Positions 45,105-53,493 of a DNA stretch of 64,000 nt are shown piece by piece. The stretch lies in assembly GCF_947489255.1 (NCBI RefSeq), contig NZ_CANLCY010000002.1, forward strand, positions 1 through 64,000, given 5' to 3'. Source of the stretch: an uncultured Microbacterium sp. (GTDB lineage: Bacteria; Actinomycetota; Actinomycetes; Actinomycetales; Microbacteriaceae). Below the pieces are notes generated by a model. It was not told the origin of the DNA and did not search any database. It saw only the letters and a program-made list of their open reading frames with translations. Numbering within the stretch: position 1 is the stretch's first letter; the number at the start of each line of letters is the position of its first letter. Both the position numbers and the translations under genes were made by a program.

Positions 45105-45974
45105 TCAGCCGCCGATCGGCGTCGGGTTCGTCGGGTCGGGCGGAACGGGGAGAGAGCCGTTGATGCGGTTCTGCGCCTGGCACTGGCTGGTGCAGTTCGT
45201 GGCGCCGGCCGAGAGCTCCACCGCATCCTCGCCGAGCACGCCGCCCATGCGACCGCCCGAGGCCACCGTCCACCGGGTGACGGTGGCATCCTGATACGTC
45301 TTCGTCGCGACCTGCGGGCTGTCCTTGCCGAGCAGCATCTGGTGGGCGGTCGCGCCGGAGGCGACGGCATCCACGCCGTTGCCGAAGTTGACCTTGCCGG
45401 TGTACTGGTTCACGAAGTAGAACAGGCCCGGCCCGAGCGTGTGCACGAGCTCGACGGGAGCGGCGAACTCGGGCTCCATCTGGAAGATGCCGCCCTGCGC
45501 GCCGTCTTTCGCCTGGATCTTCAGCTTGCCGCCCGCGGTCGTGAAGATCGCCACGATCGCGTCGTCGCGCACCTCGAGGCTGGACAGGCGCGCTCCCGCG
45601 CGCTGCGCGTCGGTGAGGGTCGGCACCTTCGAGGCGAACACCACGGTGGGGCTCGTCACCATCCGCTGCGTGTCGGGCGCCCCGGTGAGCGTGTAGTCGT
45701 AGACGCCGAGAGTTGAGGGATCGATCGTGAAGCGGTTGTTCTTGCCGCTCACGGTGATGCGGCCCGAGACGGTGAGGTCTTTGAGCTTCGCGTCTTTGCC
45801 GGGAGCGGGGTTGTAGGTGGTGCCGTTGACGGTGACCGCGTAGTCGCCGCCCGTCGAGGTGGTCTTGGCGTGCGCCGCGGCGGGCAGGAGGAGCCCGGAT
45901 GCCGCGACCAGGGCGGCCGCGACGATCGCGGTACCGCGGGCCAGTCGACGGCGGGGCGGGGTTGTGATGCTCAT
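45105..45974 (-). CDS. secreted protein of unknown function
   Basis: A 289-residue exported protein. The signal peptide (1-32) has basic residues, a hydrophobic core and a PAAAHA|KTT cleavage site. The mature part is Thr/Gly-rich and probably all-beta, with no membrane anchor or sortase motif. Two cysteines near the C-terminus (NCTSQCQ) could form a disulfide, and the tail is Pro-rich. I recognise no domain. It is divergent from an operon encoding an Asp/Gly-rich exported protein and a two-component system; co-regulation through the shared 178-bp region is a reasonable guess. Confidence 0.75.
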   Translation of the reverse strand: MSITTPPRRRLARGTAIVAAALVAASGLLLPAAAHAKTTSTGGDYAVTVNGTTYNPAPGKDAKLKDLTVSGRITVSGKNNRFTIDPSTLGVYDYTLTGAPDTQRMVTSPTVVFASKVPTLTDAQRAGARLSSLEVRDDAIVAIFTTAGGKLKIQAKDGAQGGIFQMEPEFAAPVELVHTLGPGLFYFVNQYTGKVNFGNGVDAVASGATAHQMLLGKDSPQVATKTYQDATVTRWTVASGGRMGGVLGEDAVELSAGATNCTSQCQAQNRINGSLPVPPDPTNPTPIGG

Positions 45975-46127
45975 GGTGTCTCGTTTCGTCGGTGGGCGAG
46001 CTGTGTCCACCGTCGGGCCGGGGCCACGGACCGGGCAATGCGACCTTGGTACTACGACCATCGTCCGATTCCCCGGGGACGCCGCTTCGCGCACAGTGAA
46101 GGGATCACGACAGCCCGTGTCGCGGGT

Positions 46128-46133
46128 GACAAT
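46128..46133 (+). promoter_or_regulatory. putative -10 box of the Asp/Gly-rich gene
   Basis: GACAAT lies 20 nt before the ATG at 46153, leaving a short leader with GGAAGGACGG as ribosome site. Confidence 0.4.
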
Positions 46134-46152
46134 GGGCGGAAGGACGGATGAC

Positions 46153-46686
46153 ATGAAGAAGCGGATCCTCATCGGCGCGAGCGCACTCGTGCTCGCCGCC
46201 GCCCCCGCGGCCATCGGGCTGTGGGGCAACGCCTCGTTCGCGGAATCCGTTCCGGTGCCCGTGCCGACGGCCGCGCAGGTGTTGCAGCCCACGCCCTCTC
46301 CGACGGCCGACGATCACGGCGGCGACGTCGCCCGGGATCAGCGCACCGAGGCGGGAGACGACCGCGACTCCGGCACTTCGAGCGGTGACGATGCCGGTTC
46401 CCCCACGGACGACCGCGGCGGGTCCACCGGTTCGGACGACGCCGTCGTGCCGTCGGGCGCGGACGACCGCGGCGGCGACGCTCCCCGCGACGATCGGGTG
46501 GAGCCCGGTGACGACCGCTCGTCATCGGATGCGGGAGGTTCAGGTGGTGCGGTGACCGGCTCGGGCGACGATCGGCCCTCGGAAGACGACGCGGCCTCGG
46601 GAGGATCCTCCTCGAGAGGGTCGACCTCGGGCGACGACGGGCATCACGGCGGGCGCGACGGCGGCGGCCACGGGGGAGACGACTGA
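46153..46686 (+). CDS. exported Asp/Gly/Ser-rich low-complexity protein
   Basis: A 177-residue protein. A signal peptide (about 1-30, MKKRILIGASALVLAAAP start, cleavage near NASFA|E) precedes a low-complexity acidic chain of irregular DDRG, GDD and SGDD repeats, ending in a His/Gly/Asp-rich tail. It is probably disordered and could bind Ca2+ or other cations; no enzyme motif is present. The stop codon directly abuts the GTG of the histidine kinase gene, so it leads a three-gene operon with a two-component system and may be its sensory partner or target. Confidence 0.78.
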   Translation: MKKRILIGASALVLAAAPAAIGLWGNASFAESVPVPVPTAAQVLQPTPSPTADDHGGDVARDQRTEAGDDRDSGTSSGDDAGSPTDDRGGSTGSDDAVVPSGADDRGGDAPRDDRVEPGDDRSSSDAGGSGGAVTGSGDDRPSEDDAASGGSSSRGSTSGDDGHHGGRDGGGHGGDD

Positions 46687-48069
46687 GTGACGTCCGATCC
46701 GCCCGCGCCCTCCTGGGAGGTGCTGGTGCAGGCCCGCACGGCCTCCGCCGCACCGCGTCGTCTGTCGACACGTGCCGTTCTGGTGCGTTTGGCCCTGGGA
46801 TTGGCCGCCGTCCTCGTCGCGGTCGCGGCGCTCGCCGGGTTCGGGGCGCAATGGCTGGCGGAACGCGAGGCCGTCAATGACGCCGCGCACGTGACGAACG
46901 TGCTCGCCGAAGCCGTCGTGCGGCCCGCGCTCACCGATGCGCTCGCCGCGGGGGAGCCGAGCGCGATCGCCGCGTTCGACGAGATCATGCGCACCCAGAT
47001 CCTGGGCGACGACGTCATCCGGGTGAAGATCTGGAGCACGCAGGGCCGCGTCCTCTACGCCGACGAGCCGCAGCTGATCGGGCGAACCTTCGCCCTCGAA
47101 GACGCCCAGCGTGCGGCCCTGTCCACGCCGTCGACGCGGGCGGCGGTGTCCGACCTGTCGGAAGACGAGAACGAATTCGAGACCGGCTCGCGACTGCTCG
47201 AGGTGTACCGACCGATGTGGACGCCCGCTGGGCAGCAGGTGCTCTTCGAGGCGTACTACCCCTACGAGCCGGTGGCCGCCCGCTCCGCCGAGCTCTGGCG
47301 CGGATTCGCGGGCGTGACCACGAGCAGCCTGCTGCTACTGGTCGTGCTCACCGCCCCGATCGTGTGGACCCTGCTGCGCCAGCTGCGCGGAGCCGAGGCC
47401 CGCCGTGCCGAACTCCTCCAGCGGGCGGTCGACGCCTCGGACGCCGAGCGGCGCCGCATCGCGGGTTCGCTGCACGACGGTCCGGTGCAGGAGCTGGTCG
47501 CCACCAGCTACGGAGCCGAGGCCGCCGCGACCGCCGCGGCCGCGCGCGGCGAGGGGGAGGGTTCGGCGGGAATGCGCGAGATCGCGGGTGCCGTGCGCGG
47601 AAACGTCCGGGTCCTTCGCTCCCTGCTCGTGGACATCTACCCCGAGAACCTCGCGGCCGCCGGCCTGGCCTCCGCACTGAACGATCTGGCGGCCACCGCC
47701 CGCACGCGCGGCGTCGAGGTCTCGATCGACCTGCGCACGCCGGTAGAGGCGTTGTCGGAGGCGGACGAGCGCCTGATCTACCGGGTCGCCCAGGAGGCGC
47801 TCCGCAACGCCGTCACCCACGCCGCGCCGTGCGCCGTGACGATCTCCGTGGCCCATGAGGGCGGGCGGGTCGAGCTCGTCGTCGCCGACGACGGCCCGGG
47901 CTTCGACGCCCGTGCCGCGCTCGACGCCCCGGCCGAGGGGCACCTCGGCCTGCGCGTCCTCCACGACCTCGCCACCGATGCGGGAGCCGAGCTCGCTCTC
48001 GCGACCGCCCCCGGCCGGGGTACGCGCTGGCGTCTCCGCCTTTCCGACACACTCCGGGAGACCCCGTGA
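46687..48069 (+). CDS. sensor histidine kinase, NarL/DesK type (HisKA_3)
   Basis: A 460-residue kinase with TM1 (about 33-55), an exterior sensor of about 145 residues, TM2 (about 208-229), then the HisKA_3 dimerisation domain with His263 in RRRIAGSLHDGPVQELVA and a HATPase domain with QEALRNAVTHA, VADDGPGFD and GHLGLRVL. The GTG at 46687 starts on the base after the preceding stop. It forms a pair with the LuxR-type regulator immediately downstream (GTGA overlap). Confidence 0.93.
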   Translation: MTSDPPAPSWEVLVQARTASAAPRRLSTRAVLVRLALGLAAVLVAVAALAGFGAQWLAEREAVNDAAHVTNVLAEAVVRPALTDALAAGEPSAIAAFDEIMRTQILGDDVIRVKIWSTQGRVLYADEPQLIGRTFALEDAQRAALSTPSTRAAVSDLSEDENEFETGSRLLEVYRPMWTPAGQQVLFEAYYPYEPVAARSAELWRGFAGVTTSSLLLLVVLTAPIVWTLLRQLRGAEARRAELLQRAVDASDAERRRIAGSLHDGPVQELVATSYGAEAAATAAAARGEGEGSAGMREIAGAVRGNVRVLRSLLVDIYPENLAAAGLASALNDLAATARTRGVEVSIDLRTPVEALSEADERLIYRVAQEALRNAVTHAAPCAVTISVAHEGGRVELVVADDGPGFDARAALDAPAEGHLGLRVLHDLATDAGAELALATAPGRGTRWRLRLSDTLRETP

Positions 48070-48677
48070 TCCGCGTCCTCGTCGTCGACGACCACTCCAT
48101 GGTGCGGGAGGGCCTGGCATCCGTCCTCTCGGCCGAGGGCGACATCGCCGTCGTGGCGACCGCGGCCAACGGCGCCGACGCCCTCGCCCTCGTCGAGGGC
48201 GTCGACGTCGACGTGGCGGTCATGGACCTCTCGATGCCCGTGATGGACGGCGTGACGGCCACTCGGGAGCTCCGCGCCCGGGTTCCCGGCATCCGGGTGC
48301 TCGTGCTCACCTCGTTCGGCGACCGCGCGCAGGTGCGGCGTGCCGTCGCGGCGGGCGCCACGGGATATCAGCTGAAGGATGCCGAGCCCCACGACCTGCG
48401 CGCGGCCGTCCGGGCCGTGCACGGGGGTCATGCGCCGCTGGATCCGCGGGTCGCGGGTGCGCTGCTGCCGGAGCCCACCGCCCCCGGCAGCGGTCTGAGC
48501 GCCCGCGAAGAGGAGGTGCTGCGTCTCGTCGCCGACGGCCTGGCCAACAAGCAGGTCGCCACGGCCCTGGGCATCACCGAACGCACCGTGAAGGCGCACC
48601 TGAGCAGTGTGTTCCGCCAGATCGGGGTGGCCGACCGCACGAGCGCGGCCCTCTGGGCGCGCGACCACCTGCGCTGA
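48066..48677 (+). CDS. NarL/LuxR-family response regulator
   Basis: A 203-residue regulator: a receiver domain with Asp8/Asp9, phospho-acceptor Asp54 in AVMDLSMPVMDG and conserved Lys in GYQLKDAEPHDL, then a LuxR-type helix-turn-helix (about 140-200: LSAREEEVLRLVADGLANKQVA, TERTVKAHLSSVFRQI). It overlaps the kinase stop by 4 nt. Likely targets are its own operon and the divergent secreted-protein gene, by analogy only. Confidence 0.94.
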   Translation: MIRVLVVDDHSMVREGLASVLSAEGDIAVVATAANGADALALVEGVDVDVAVMDLSMPVMDGVTATRELRARVPGIRVLVLTSFGDRAQVRRAVAAGATGYQLKDAEPHDLRAAVRAVHGGHAPLDPRVAGALLPEPTAPGSGLSAREEEVLRLVADGLANKQVATALGITERTVKAHLSSVFRQIGVADRTSAALWARDHLR

Positions 48678-48693
48678 GGGGCGCGGGCCTTCG

Positions 48694-50010
48694 TCAGCCG
48701 AGCTCGCCCGGGTGGGTCAGTCGCCACAGCAGCGTGGGCTCCTCGATCGCACCAGAGATCTTCACGTCGGCCGAGGTCGACTGCGGACCGGCCGTCCAAG
48801 TCACCGTCCCGACGGTCTCCCCGTCGGCGAAGGTGCGCGGGGCGACGGTGTCGAGCGTCACGGTCACCGGGGTGTCGGACCAGGTGCGCAGCTCGGCGTT
48901 CTTGGCGAGGACGAGAGACGCCTCGGATCCCCACGGTGTCGTGATCGTGCCGATCGTCGCGCCGAGCGAGCCGACGGGCACGTCGTGGAACCCGTCGCTG
49001 ATGCTCTGCAGCAACCGCGCCACGTCGGCGTCGGTGCTGTCGTGGGTCTCACCACCCAGACGGACGCCGGTGATCTTCAACGGGGTGCCGATGCCCACGT
49101 CGAGGCTGGCCGTGAACAGCAGATTGAAGCTGCCGTCGCCGAGGTTGCCGGTTTTGAGCCCGTCGACGCCGAGCGTGCCGAGCAGATCGTTCGTGTTGGT
49201 CACGGTTCCGGCGCCCGCGACGCTGATCGAGCGGAGCGAGGTGATCGCGGCGATCACGGGGTTCGCCGCGGCGATACGGCCGAGGGCGACGAGATCGCCG
49301 GGCGTGGAGGTGTTGCGCGCGTCGATGCCCGTGGCATCCACGATCCGGGTGTCGTTCAGGCCGTTGCGGGCCAGCCACGACCGGGCGGCGTCGACGTACG
49401 CGCCCTCCGACCCGAACCCCCAGCGGGCGATCGCGACGGCGTAGTTGCTCGCCGAGGGGAGCAGCATGGTCGCCAGGGCGTCGTGCAGCGGCATCCGCGT
49501 GCCGTCGGGCATCTTGGCGATCGTGACCCCCTGCACGTAGAACCGGTCGTAGAGGTCGGTGTCGGCCTCGGTGAAGGCGATGGTGGGACCGGGGTCGGCG
49601 GCGTCGGTCAGCGGATGCGCGTCGAGGACGACCAGGGCGGTGACGAGTTTGGCGATACTGGCGACGGGACGGGCTTCGTCTCCGCCCGACGACGCGAACA
49701 CCCCCGCGGCGTCCGGTCCCAGGTACTGTTCGCCTCCGTCGATGCTCACCCGCGCCGAGCCGGAGGAGGGCAGGACGAGGGATGCCGCCGCCCCCGCGCT
49801 CACGCTCGGAGCCTGCGAGGTGACGGTCGGGGCCGGGAGGGGCGCCGCGGATGCCCACCAGACGTACCCACCGCCGCCGCCGAGCGTCGCCAGCAGGACG
49901 ACGAGGAAGACGATGAGCGCGATCCTGCCGCCCCGGCCGCGCGGCGCGGGCTCGCGCGGTGCGTCGTCGAGCAGGCTCGAGAAATCGGCGAGCGTGTCCG
50001 GCGCGGTCAT
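48694..50010 (-). CDS. D-alanyl-D-alanine carboxypeptidase (S11 family, DacA-like)
   Basis: A 438-residue penicillin-binding protein that trims the terminal D-Ala of peptidoglycan stem peptides. A cytosolic tail and one membrane helix (about 29-51) anchor it, with the active domain outside. Motif 1 is Ser118-Ile-Ala-Lys121 and motif 3 is Lys286-Thr-Gly288. Motif 2, normally SxN, reads Ser186-Ala-Ser188 followed by Asn189, so the Asn is replaced or displaced by one. A C-terminal beta domain (about 350-438) completes it. The ATG at 50010 is preferred over longer starts, since upstream sequence has no family match. Confidence 0.88.
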   Translation of the reverse strand: MTAPDTLADFSSLLDDAPREPAPRGRGGRIALIVFLVVLLATLGGGGGYVWWASAAPLPAPTVTSQAPSVSAGAAASLVLPSSGSARVSIDGGEQYLGPDAAGVFASSGGDEARPVASIAKLVTALVVLDAHPLTDAADPGPTIAFTEADTDLYDRFYVQGVTIAKMPDGTRMPLHDALATMLLPSASNYAVAIARWGFGSEGAYVDAARSWLARNGLNDTRIVDATGIDARNTSTPGDLVALGRIAAANPVIAAITSLRSISVAGAGTVTNTNDLLGTLGVDGLKTGNLGDGSFNLLFTASLDVGIGTPLKITGVRLGGETHDSTDADVARLLQSISDGFHDVPVGSLGATIGTITTPWGSEASLVLAKNAELRTWSDTPVTVTLDTVAPRTFADGETVGTVTWTAGPQSTSADVKISGAIEEPTLLWRLTHPGELG

Positions 50011-50183
50011 GAGACGAGACCGACCGTCGCGAATGATGCTTCCCCCCGGCGCATAGTTCGAACCTAACCGGTCTGCCTGCCTCACACGCACACGAATTTC
50101 AAGCCCCCCCGGCGCGTCGAGGGGGCCGACCTACCGTGGACGCACATCGGGAGATACCCGGAAACCTAACGGGAGGTGCCGAC

Positions 50184-50354
50184 ATGGGACTCGACGACAA
50201 GATCAAGAACGCCGCTGAGAACATCGCGGGCAAGGCGAAGGAAGCCACGGGCAAGGCCACCAACAACGAGCGCCTCGAGGCCGAGGGCCAGGCGGACCAG
50301 ACCAAGGCCCACGCTAAGCAGGCCGGCGAGAACGTCAAGGACGCCTTCAAGTAA
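50184..50354 (+). CDS. CsbD family stress protein
   Basis: A 56-residue hydrophilic helical protein (LDDKIKNAAENIAGKAKEAT and ERLEAEGQADQ are diagnostic of CsbD). Members are induced by general stress and phosphate starvation; the molecular role is unknown. The ATG at 50184 follows a strong GGGAGG. A TACCGT near 50131 may be the -10 box. Followed by a strong terminator and divergent from the D,D-carboxypeptidase gene. Confidence 0.92.
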   Translation: MGLDDKIKNAAENIAGKAKEATGKATNNERLEAEGQADQTKAHAKQAGENVKDAFK

Positions 50355-50365
50355 GTCGCCCTCCC

Positions 50366-50398
50366 CGAATGCCCCGACCCCCGCGGTCGGGGCATTCG
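50366..50398 (+). terminator. rho-independent terminator of the csbD-like gene
   Basis: A perfect 14-bp stem CGAATGCCCCGACC/GGTCGGGGCATTCG with a 5-nt loop, 11 bp after the stop. Confidence 0.88.
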
Positions 50399-50440
50399 TC
50401 GTTTCCGGGACGGATGCCGGGGGCGGGCGCCCGCGTTCGC

Positions 50441-50446
50441 GATAAT
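50441..50446 (+). promoter_or_regulatory. -10 box of the aldose epimerase gene
   Basis: GATAAT, one mismatch from TATAAT, ends 6 nt before the ATG at 50453. Confidence 0.55.
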
Positions 50447-50452
50447 GGCGGA

Positions 50453-51421
50453 ATGACCGCTGCCGTTCCCACCGAGACGCCCACGCTCGTCTCGGGCACT
50501 CCCGTCGTCCTGCGCGCCCACGGCTATGAAGCCGCGATCGCCAGCGTCGGCGCGTCCCTCCGCTCACTCACCTTCGAAGGTCGCGACCTCGTGGTCCCCT
50601 TCGACGCCGACGAACTGCGTCCCGCGTATCGCGGTACGACGCTCGCTCCCTGGCCCAACCGGGTGGTGGACGGCATCCATCGTTTCGACGGGGTCGAGCA
50701 CCAGTTGCCCCTCACGGAGCCGAACCGTGGCCACGCCCTGCACGGACTGCTGTCGTGGGTCGACTGGAACATCCTCGAGGCATCGGACGAATCCGTGACC
50801 CTCACCGCGACCGTGACCGCCCAGGCGGGATACCCGTGGTGGCTCGCCGTCTCGACCACGTTCCGCCTGGACGCCGACGGCCTCACGCAGACGGTCCGCG
50901 CGACCAACCTGTCGGACACGCCCGCACCGTGGGGGACCGGTCCGCACCCCTACCTCGTCGCGGGTCCGGCGAGCCTCGACGAATGGACGCTCTCGCTGCC
51001 GGCCGACACCGTGCTGGAGGTCACGCCCGACCGCCTCGCGCCGGTGGCCCTGGCATCCGTCGAGGTCGACGGCGACCGCTTCGACTACCGCGACGAGCGC
51101 GTGCTCGGCGCGGTCGAGATCGATCACGCCTACACCGGACTGATCCGGGATGCCGACGGCCGCGCGACCGTGACGCTCACCGATCCCTCCGGTTCGGCCG
51201 TGGCCATGACGTGGGACGAGGACTGCGCGTGGGTGCAGATCCACACGGCCGACCTGCCGACGGGGCCCGGAACCCCCGGACATCGAGCAGGACTCGCGGT
51301 CGAGCCGATGACCTGCGCGCCCGACGCGTTCAACGACGACGCCTACGACTTCGCCACCGGCGTGGTCTCGCTCGACCCCGGTGCCTCGCACGACGCGGGG
51401 TGGACGATCTCGGCGCGCTGA
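50453..51421 (+). CDS. aldose 1-epimerase family protein
   Basis: A 322-residue beta-sandwich sugar mutarotase. Substrate and catalytic residues are recognisable: the Arg of APWPNRVVDG, His of NRGHALHGLLSW, the second His of WGTGPHPYLV, the Asp of IDHAYTG and the Glu of LAVEPMTCAPDAF. It interconverts alpha and beta anomers of hexoses or related sugars; the family also includes phosphosugar epimerases. It stands alone with a leaderless-type promoter and its own terminator. Confidence 0.92.
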   Translation: MTAAVPTETPTLVSGTPVVLRAHGYEAAIASVGASLRSLTFEGRDLVVPFDADELRPAYRGTTLAPWPNRVVDGIHRFDGVEHQLPLTEPNRGHALHGLLSWVDWNILEASDESVTLTATVTAQAGYPWWLAVSTTFRLDADGLTQTVRATNLSDTPAPWGTGPHPYLVAGPASLDEWTLSLPADTVLEVTPDRLAPVALASVEVDGDRFDYRDERVLGAVEIDHAYTGLIRDADGRATVTLTDPSGSAVAMTWDEDCAWVQIHTADLPTGPGTPGHRAGLAVEPMTCAPDAFNDDAYDFATGVVSLDPGASHDAGWTISAR

Positions 51422-51436
51422 GGTCACTGCAACGCG

Positions 51437-51468
51437 AGAACCGCCCCGGAGCGATCCGGGGCGGTTCT
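51437..51468. terminator. rho-independent terminator, bidirectional
   Basis: A perfect 14-bp stem AGAACCGCCCCGGA/TCCGGGGCGGTTCT with loop GCGA, followed by TT. It serves the epimerase gene and faces the convergent zinc-ribbon gene ending at 51486. Confidence 0.88.
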
Positions 51469-51485
51469 TTCGCGTGGGCGGTCGG

Positions 51486-51896
51486 TCAGACGACCTGAGC
51501 GCCGCACATTCCGCAGTCGCCGCCGGCGGAGACCTCGACGAAGCAGTCGGGGCACATCGCGCGCGTGGGGCGGTCGGTGATCGGAGTGGGCTTCAGGCTC
51601 GGCGCGCGACGCTCCTTGGGGGCGGAGGTGGCGCGGGCGCGGCGGGCTTCAATGGTCGGCGCGGGCGGCGGAGGCGGGGCAGCCGGCTTGTGCGCCTCGC
51701 AGTAGAAACGGACGAATCCGCCGTGGTGCTTCGGATGGCGGTGCTTGACCGCCCACAGCTCGGTGCGCTCGTAGAGCGGACCCTCGGTTCCGCAGGCGAC
51801 GCAGCGGGTGGCTTCGCCCGGGACGACATCGGCGACGAGGACGGGGGCGTCGAAGCGGATGGCATCCCGCCAGTCCTGCGACGAAACGATCTTCAT
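51486..51896 (-). CDS. zinc-ribbon-like protein of unknown function
   Basis: A 136-residue protein. The N-terminal half has a CVACG knuckle at about 32-36 and a His/Cys cluster (VKHRHPKHHGGFVRFYCEAH, about 50-69); a Pro/Ala-rich linker leads to a C-terminal double CxxC (MCPDCF and CGMCG) forming a zinc ribbon. Zinc-binding is highly likely; the role is unknown. Homologues in Microbacterium have sometimes carried unrelated enzyme names, which nothing here supports. The ATG at 51896 follows AAGAAGGG. Divergent from the flotillin-like gene. Confidence 0.8.
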   Translation of the reverse strand: MKIVSSQDWRDAIRFDAPVLVADVVPGEATRCVACGTEGPLYERTELWAVKHRHPKHHGGFVRFYCEAHKPAAPPPPPAPTIEARRARATSAPKERRAPSLKPTPITDRPTRAMCPDCFVEVSAGGDCGMCGAQVV

Positions 51897-52014
51897 GGGG
51901 GACCCTTCTTCGGGCGGTTCGGGCCGCCTCACCCTCAACGGTACGCTCCCGGCCGGCCCCTCGGGGACGTCGATCGTGCGCTCCGGGGCTGGACAGTGCC
52001 CGCGGGGCCCCGGA

Positions 52015-52020
52015 TAGGTT
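52015..52020 (+). promoter_or_regulatory. -10 box of the flotillin-like gene
   Basis: TAGGTT lies 51 nt before the ATG at 52071; the leader ends in AAGGAG. Confidence 0.5.
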
Positions 52021-52070
52021 GGAAGCAATTCCCCCGCGCCGCCTCCGGCGGTGCCTGTCGAAGGAGAACC

Positions 52071-53480
52071 ATGGAATTTGCTGCTCTGGGGGCGATCGGC
52101 ATCGTCGTGGTCATCGCACTCGTCGTTGTCGTCGTCGTCCTGTTGATCGTCGCGGGCTTGATCCGCGGCTGGTACCGCGTCGCGAAGGCCGACGAAGCCC
52201 TGGTCATCGTGGGTAAGCGGCAGAGGGGCGCGGACGGGGAGTCCTCGCGCATCACCGTCATCACCGGCGGCGGCGCCATCGTCAACCCGCTCACCCAGCG
52301 CGGCGAGATGATCTCGCTGCGCGCGCGTCAGATCAAGATGGAGCCGACCGCGCAGTCGTCGAACGGCGTCACCGTCAACGTCAGCGGTGTCGCACTGGTC
52401 AAGATCGGGTCCGACCCCGAGTCGGTGCGCCGTGCGGCCGAGCGTTTCGCCTCGCAGGACAAGGCCATCGAGCAGTTCACGACCGAGCAGCTCGAGGGCG
52501 CGCTGCGTGGCGTCGTCGCGACGCTGACCGTCGAGGAGCTCATGCGCGACCGCCAGCGTCTGTCGGACCAGATCGCCGAGGGCATCAAGGGCGATCTGTC
52601 GTCGCAGGGGCTCATCCTCGACTCGTTCCAGATCCAGGGCGTCACCGACGGCAACGGCTACATCGCCGCGCTCGGCGCGACCGAGGTCGAGCGCGTGAAG
52701 CGCGAGGCCGAGGTCGCCCGCATCAACGCGGTCCGAGAGATCCGCGCGCGACAGATCGCCACCGACGAGGCCAACCTCATCGAGCAGACCAAGCTCGACA
52801 AGAACAGCGCCGCGGCCAAGGCCGAGGTCGGCCGCGCGAACGCCGAAGCCGAGCAGGCGGAGGCCCTGACGCGCGCCGAGCGACGCCAGGCCGTTCTGCA
52901 GCAGGAGGCGCAGAACACCCAGGCTCGCCTCGAGTCCGAGGTCTCCCGCGTCGCCGACGCCGACCTCTACCAGCGTCAGAAAGACGCCGACGCGGAGTCG
53001 TACGCCCAGATCAAGGCGGCTCAGGCGCGCGCCGAGATCGCCCAGCAGGAGGCCGCGGCCGTGCGCGTGCGCGCCGAGGCCGACGCTCAGGCTGTGCGCC
53101 TGGCCGGTGAGGCACGTGCCGAGGCGATCCGCGCCGAGGCGGAGGCTCTGTCGCACAACCAGGAGGCACTGCTGGCGCAGCGGGCCCTCGAAGCGCTCGT
53201 GCCGATGATGGCGGAGTTCGCCAAGGGCTACGACCGGGTCGGCAACATCACCGTGCTCGGTGGCGAGGGCGCCAGCGGCCATCTCGCCGCGGAGTCGGCG
53301 ACGGGCCTGCGCTCGTCGTTCGAGGCCGTCCGGGCGGCGACCGGCATCGACTTGACGCAGATCATCCAGGGACGTGTCGTGGCCGACGCCTTCGCCGAAT
53401 CGGCGGCGCGTCCCTCGGCGGCGGCGTCTGCGGCTCCCACCGCCCCCGCGGCGCCCACGGCGTCCGAGTCCGGGGCCTGA
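52071..53480 (+). CDS. SPFH-domain protein, flotillin-like
   Basis: A 469-residue membrane protein. An N-terminal hydrophobic helix (about 4-30) is followed by the SPFH/band-7 domain (about 40-200) and a long Ala/Glu/Gln-rich coiled coil (about 210-365) with the EAEA-type heptads typical of flotillins. The last 80 residues are Ala/Ser/Pro-rich. Flotillins organise membrane microdomains and modulate fluidity and protein complexes. The ATG at 52071 follows AAGGAGAACC. The Fpg/Nei gene follows after 13 bp and is probably co-transcribed. Confidence 0.92.
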   Translation: MEFAALGAIGIVVVIALVVVVVVLLIVAGLIRGWYRVAKADEALVIVGKRQRGADGESSRITVITGGGAIVNPLTQRGEMISLRARQIKMEPTAQSSNGVTVNVSGVALVKIGSDPESVRRAAERFASQDKAIEQFTTEQLEGALRGVVATLTVEELMRDRQRLSDQIAEGIKGDLSSQGLILDSFQIQGVTDGNGYIAALGATEVERVKREAEVARINAVREIRARQIATDEANLIEQTKLDKNSAAAKAEVGRANAEAEQAEALTRAERRQAVLQQEAQNTQARLESEVSRVADADLYQRQKDADAESYAQIKAAQARAEIAQQEAAAVRVRAEADAQAVRLAGEARAEAIRAEAEALSHNQEALLAQRALEALVPMMAEFAKGYDRVGNITVLGGEGASGHLAAESATGLRSSFEAVRAATGIDLTQIIQGRVVADAFAESAARPSAAASAAPTAPAAPTASESGA

Positions 53481-53493
53481 GCGGCATCCGCCG

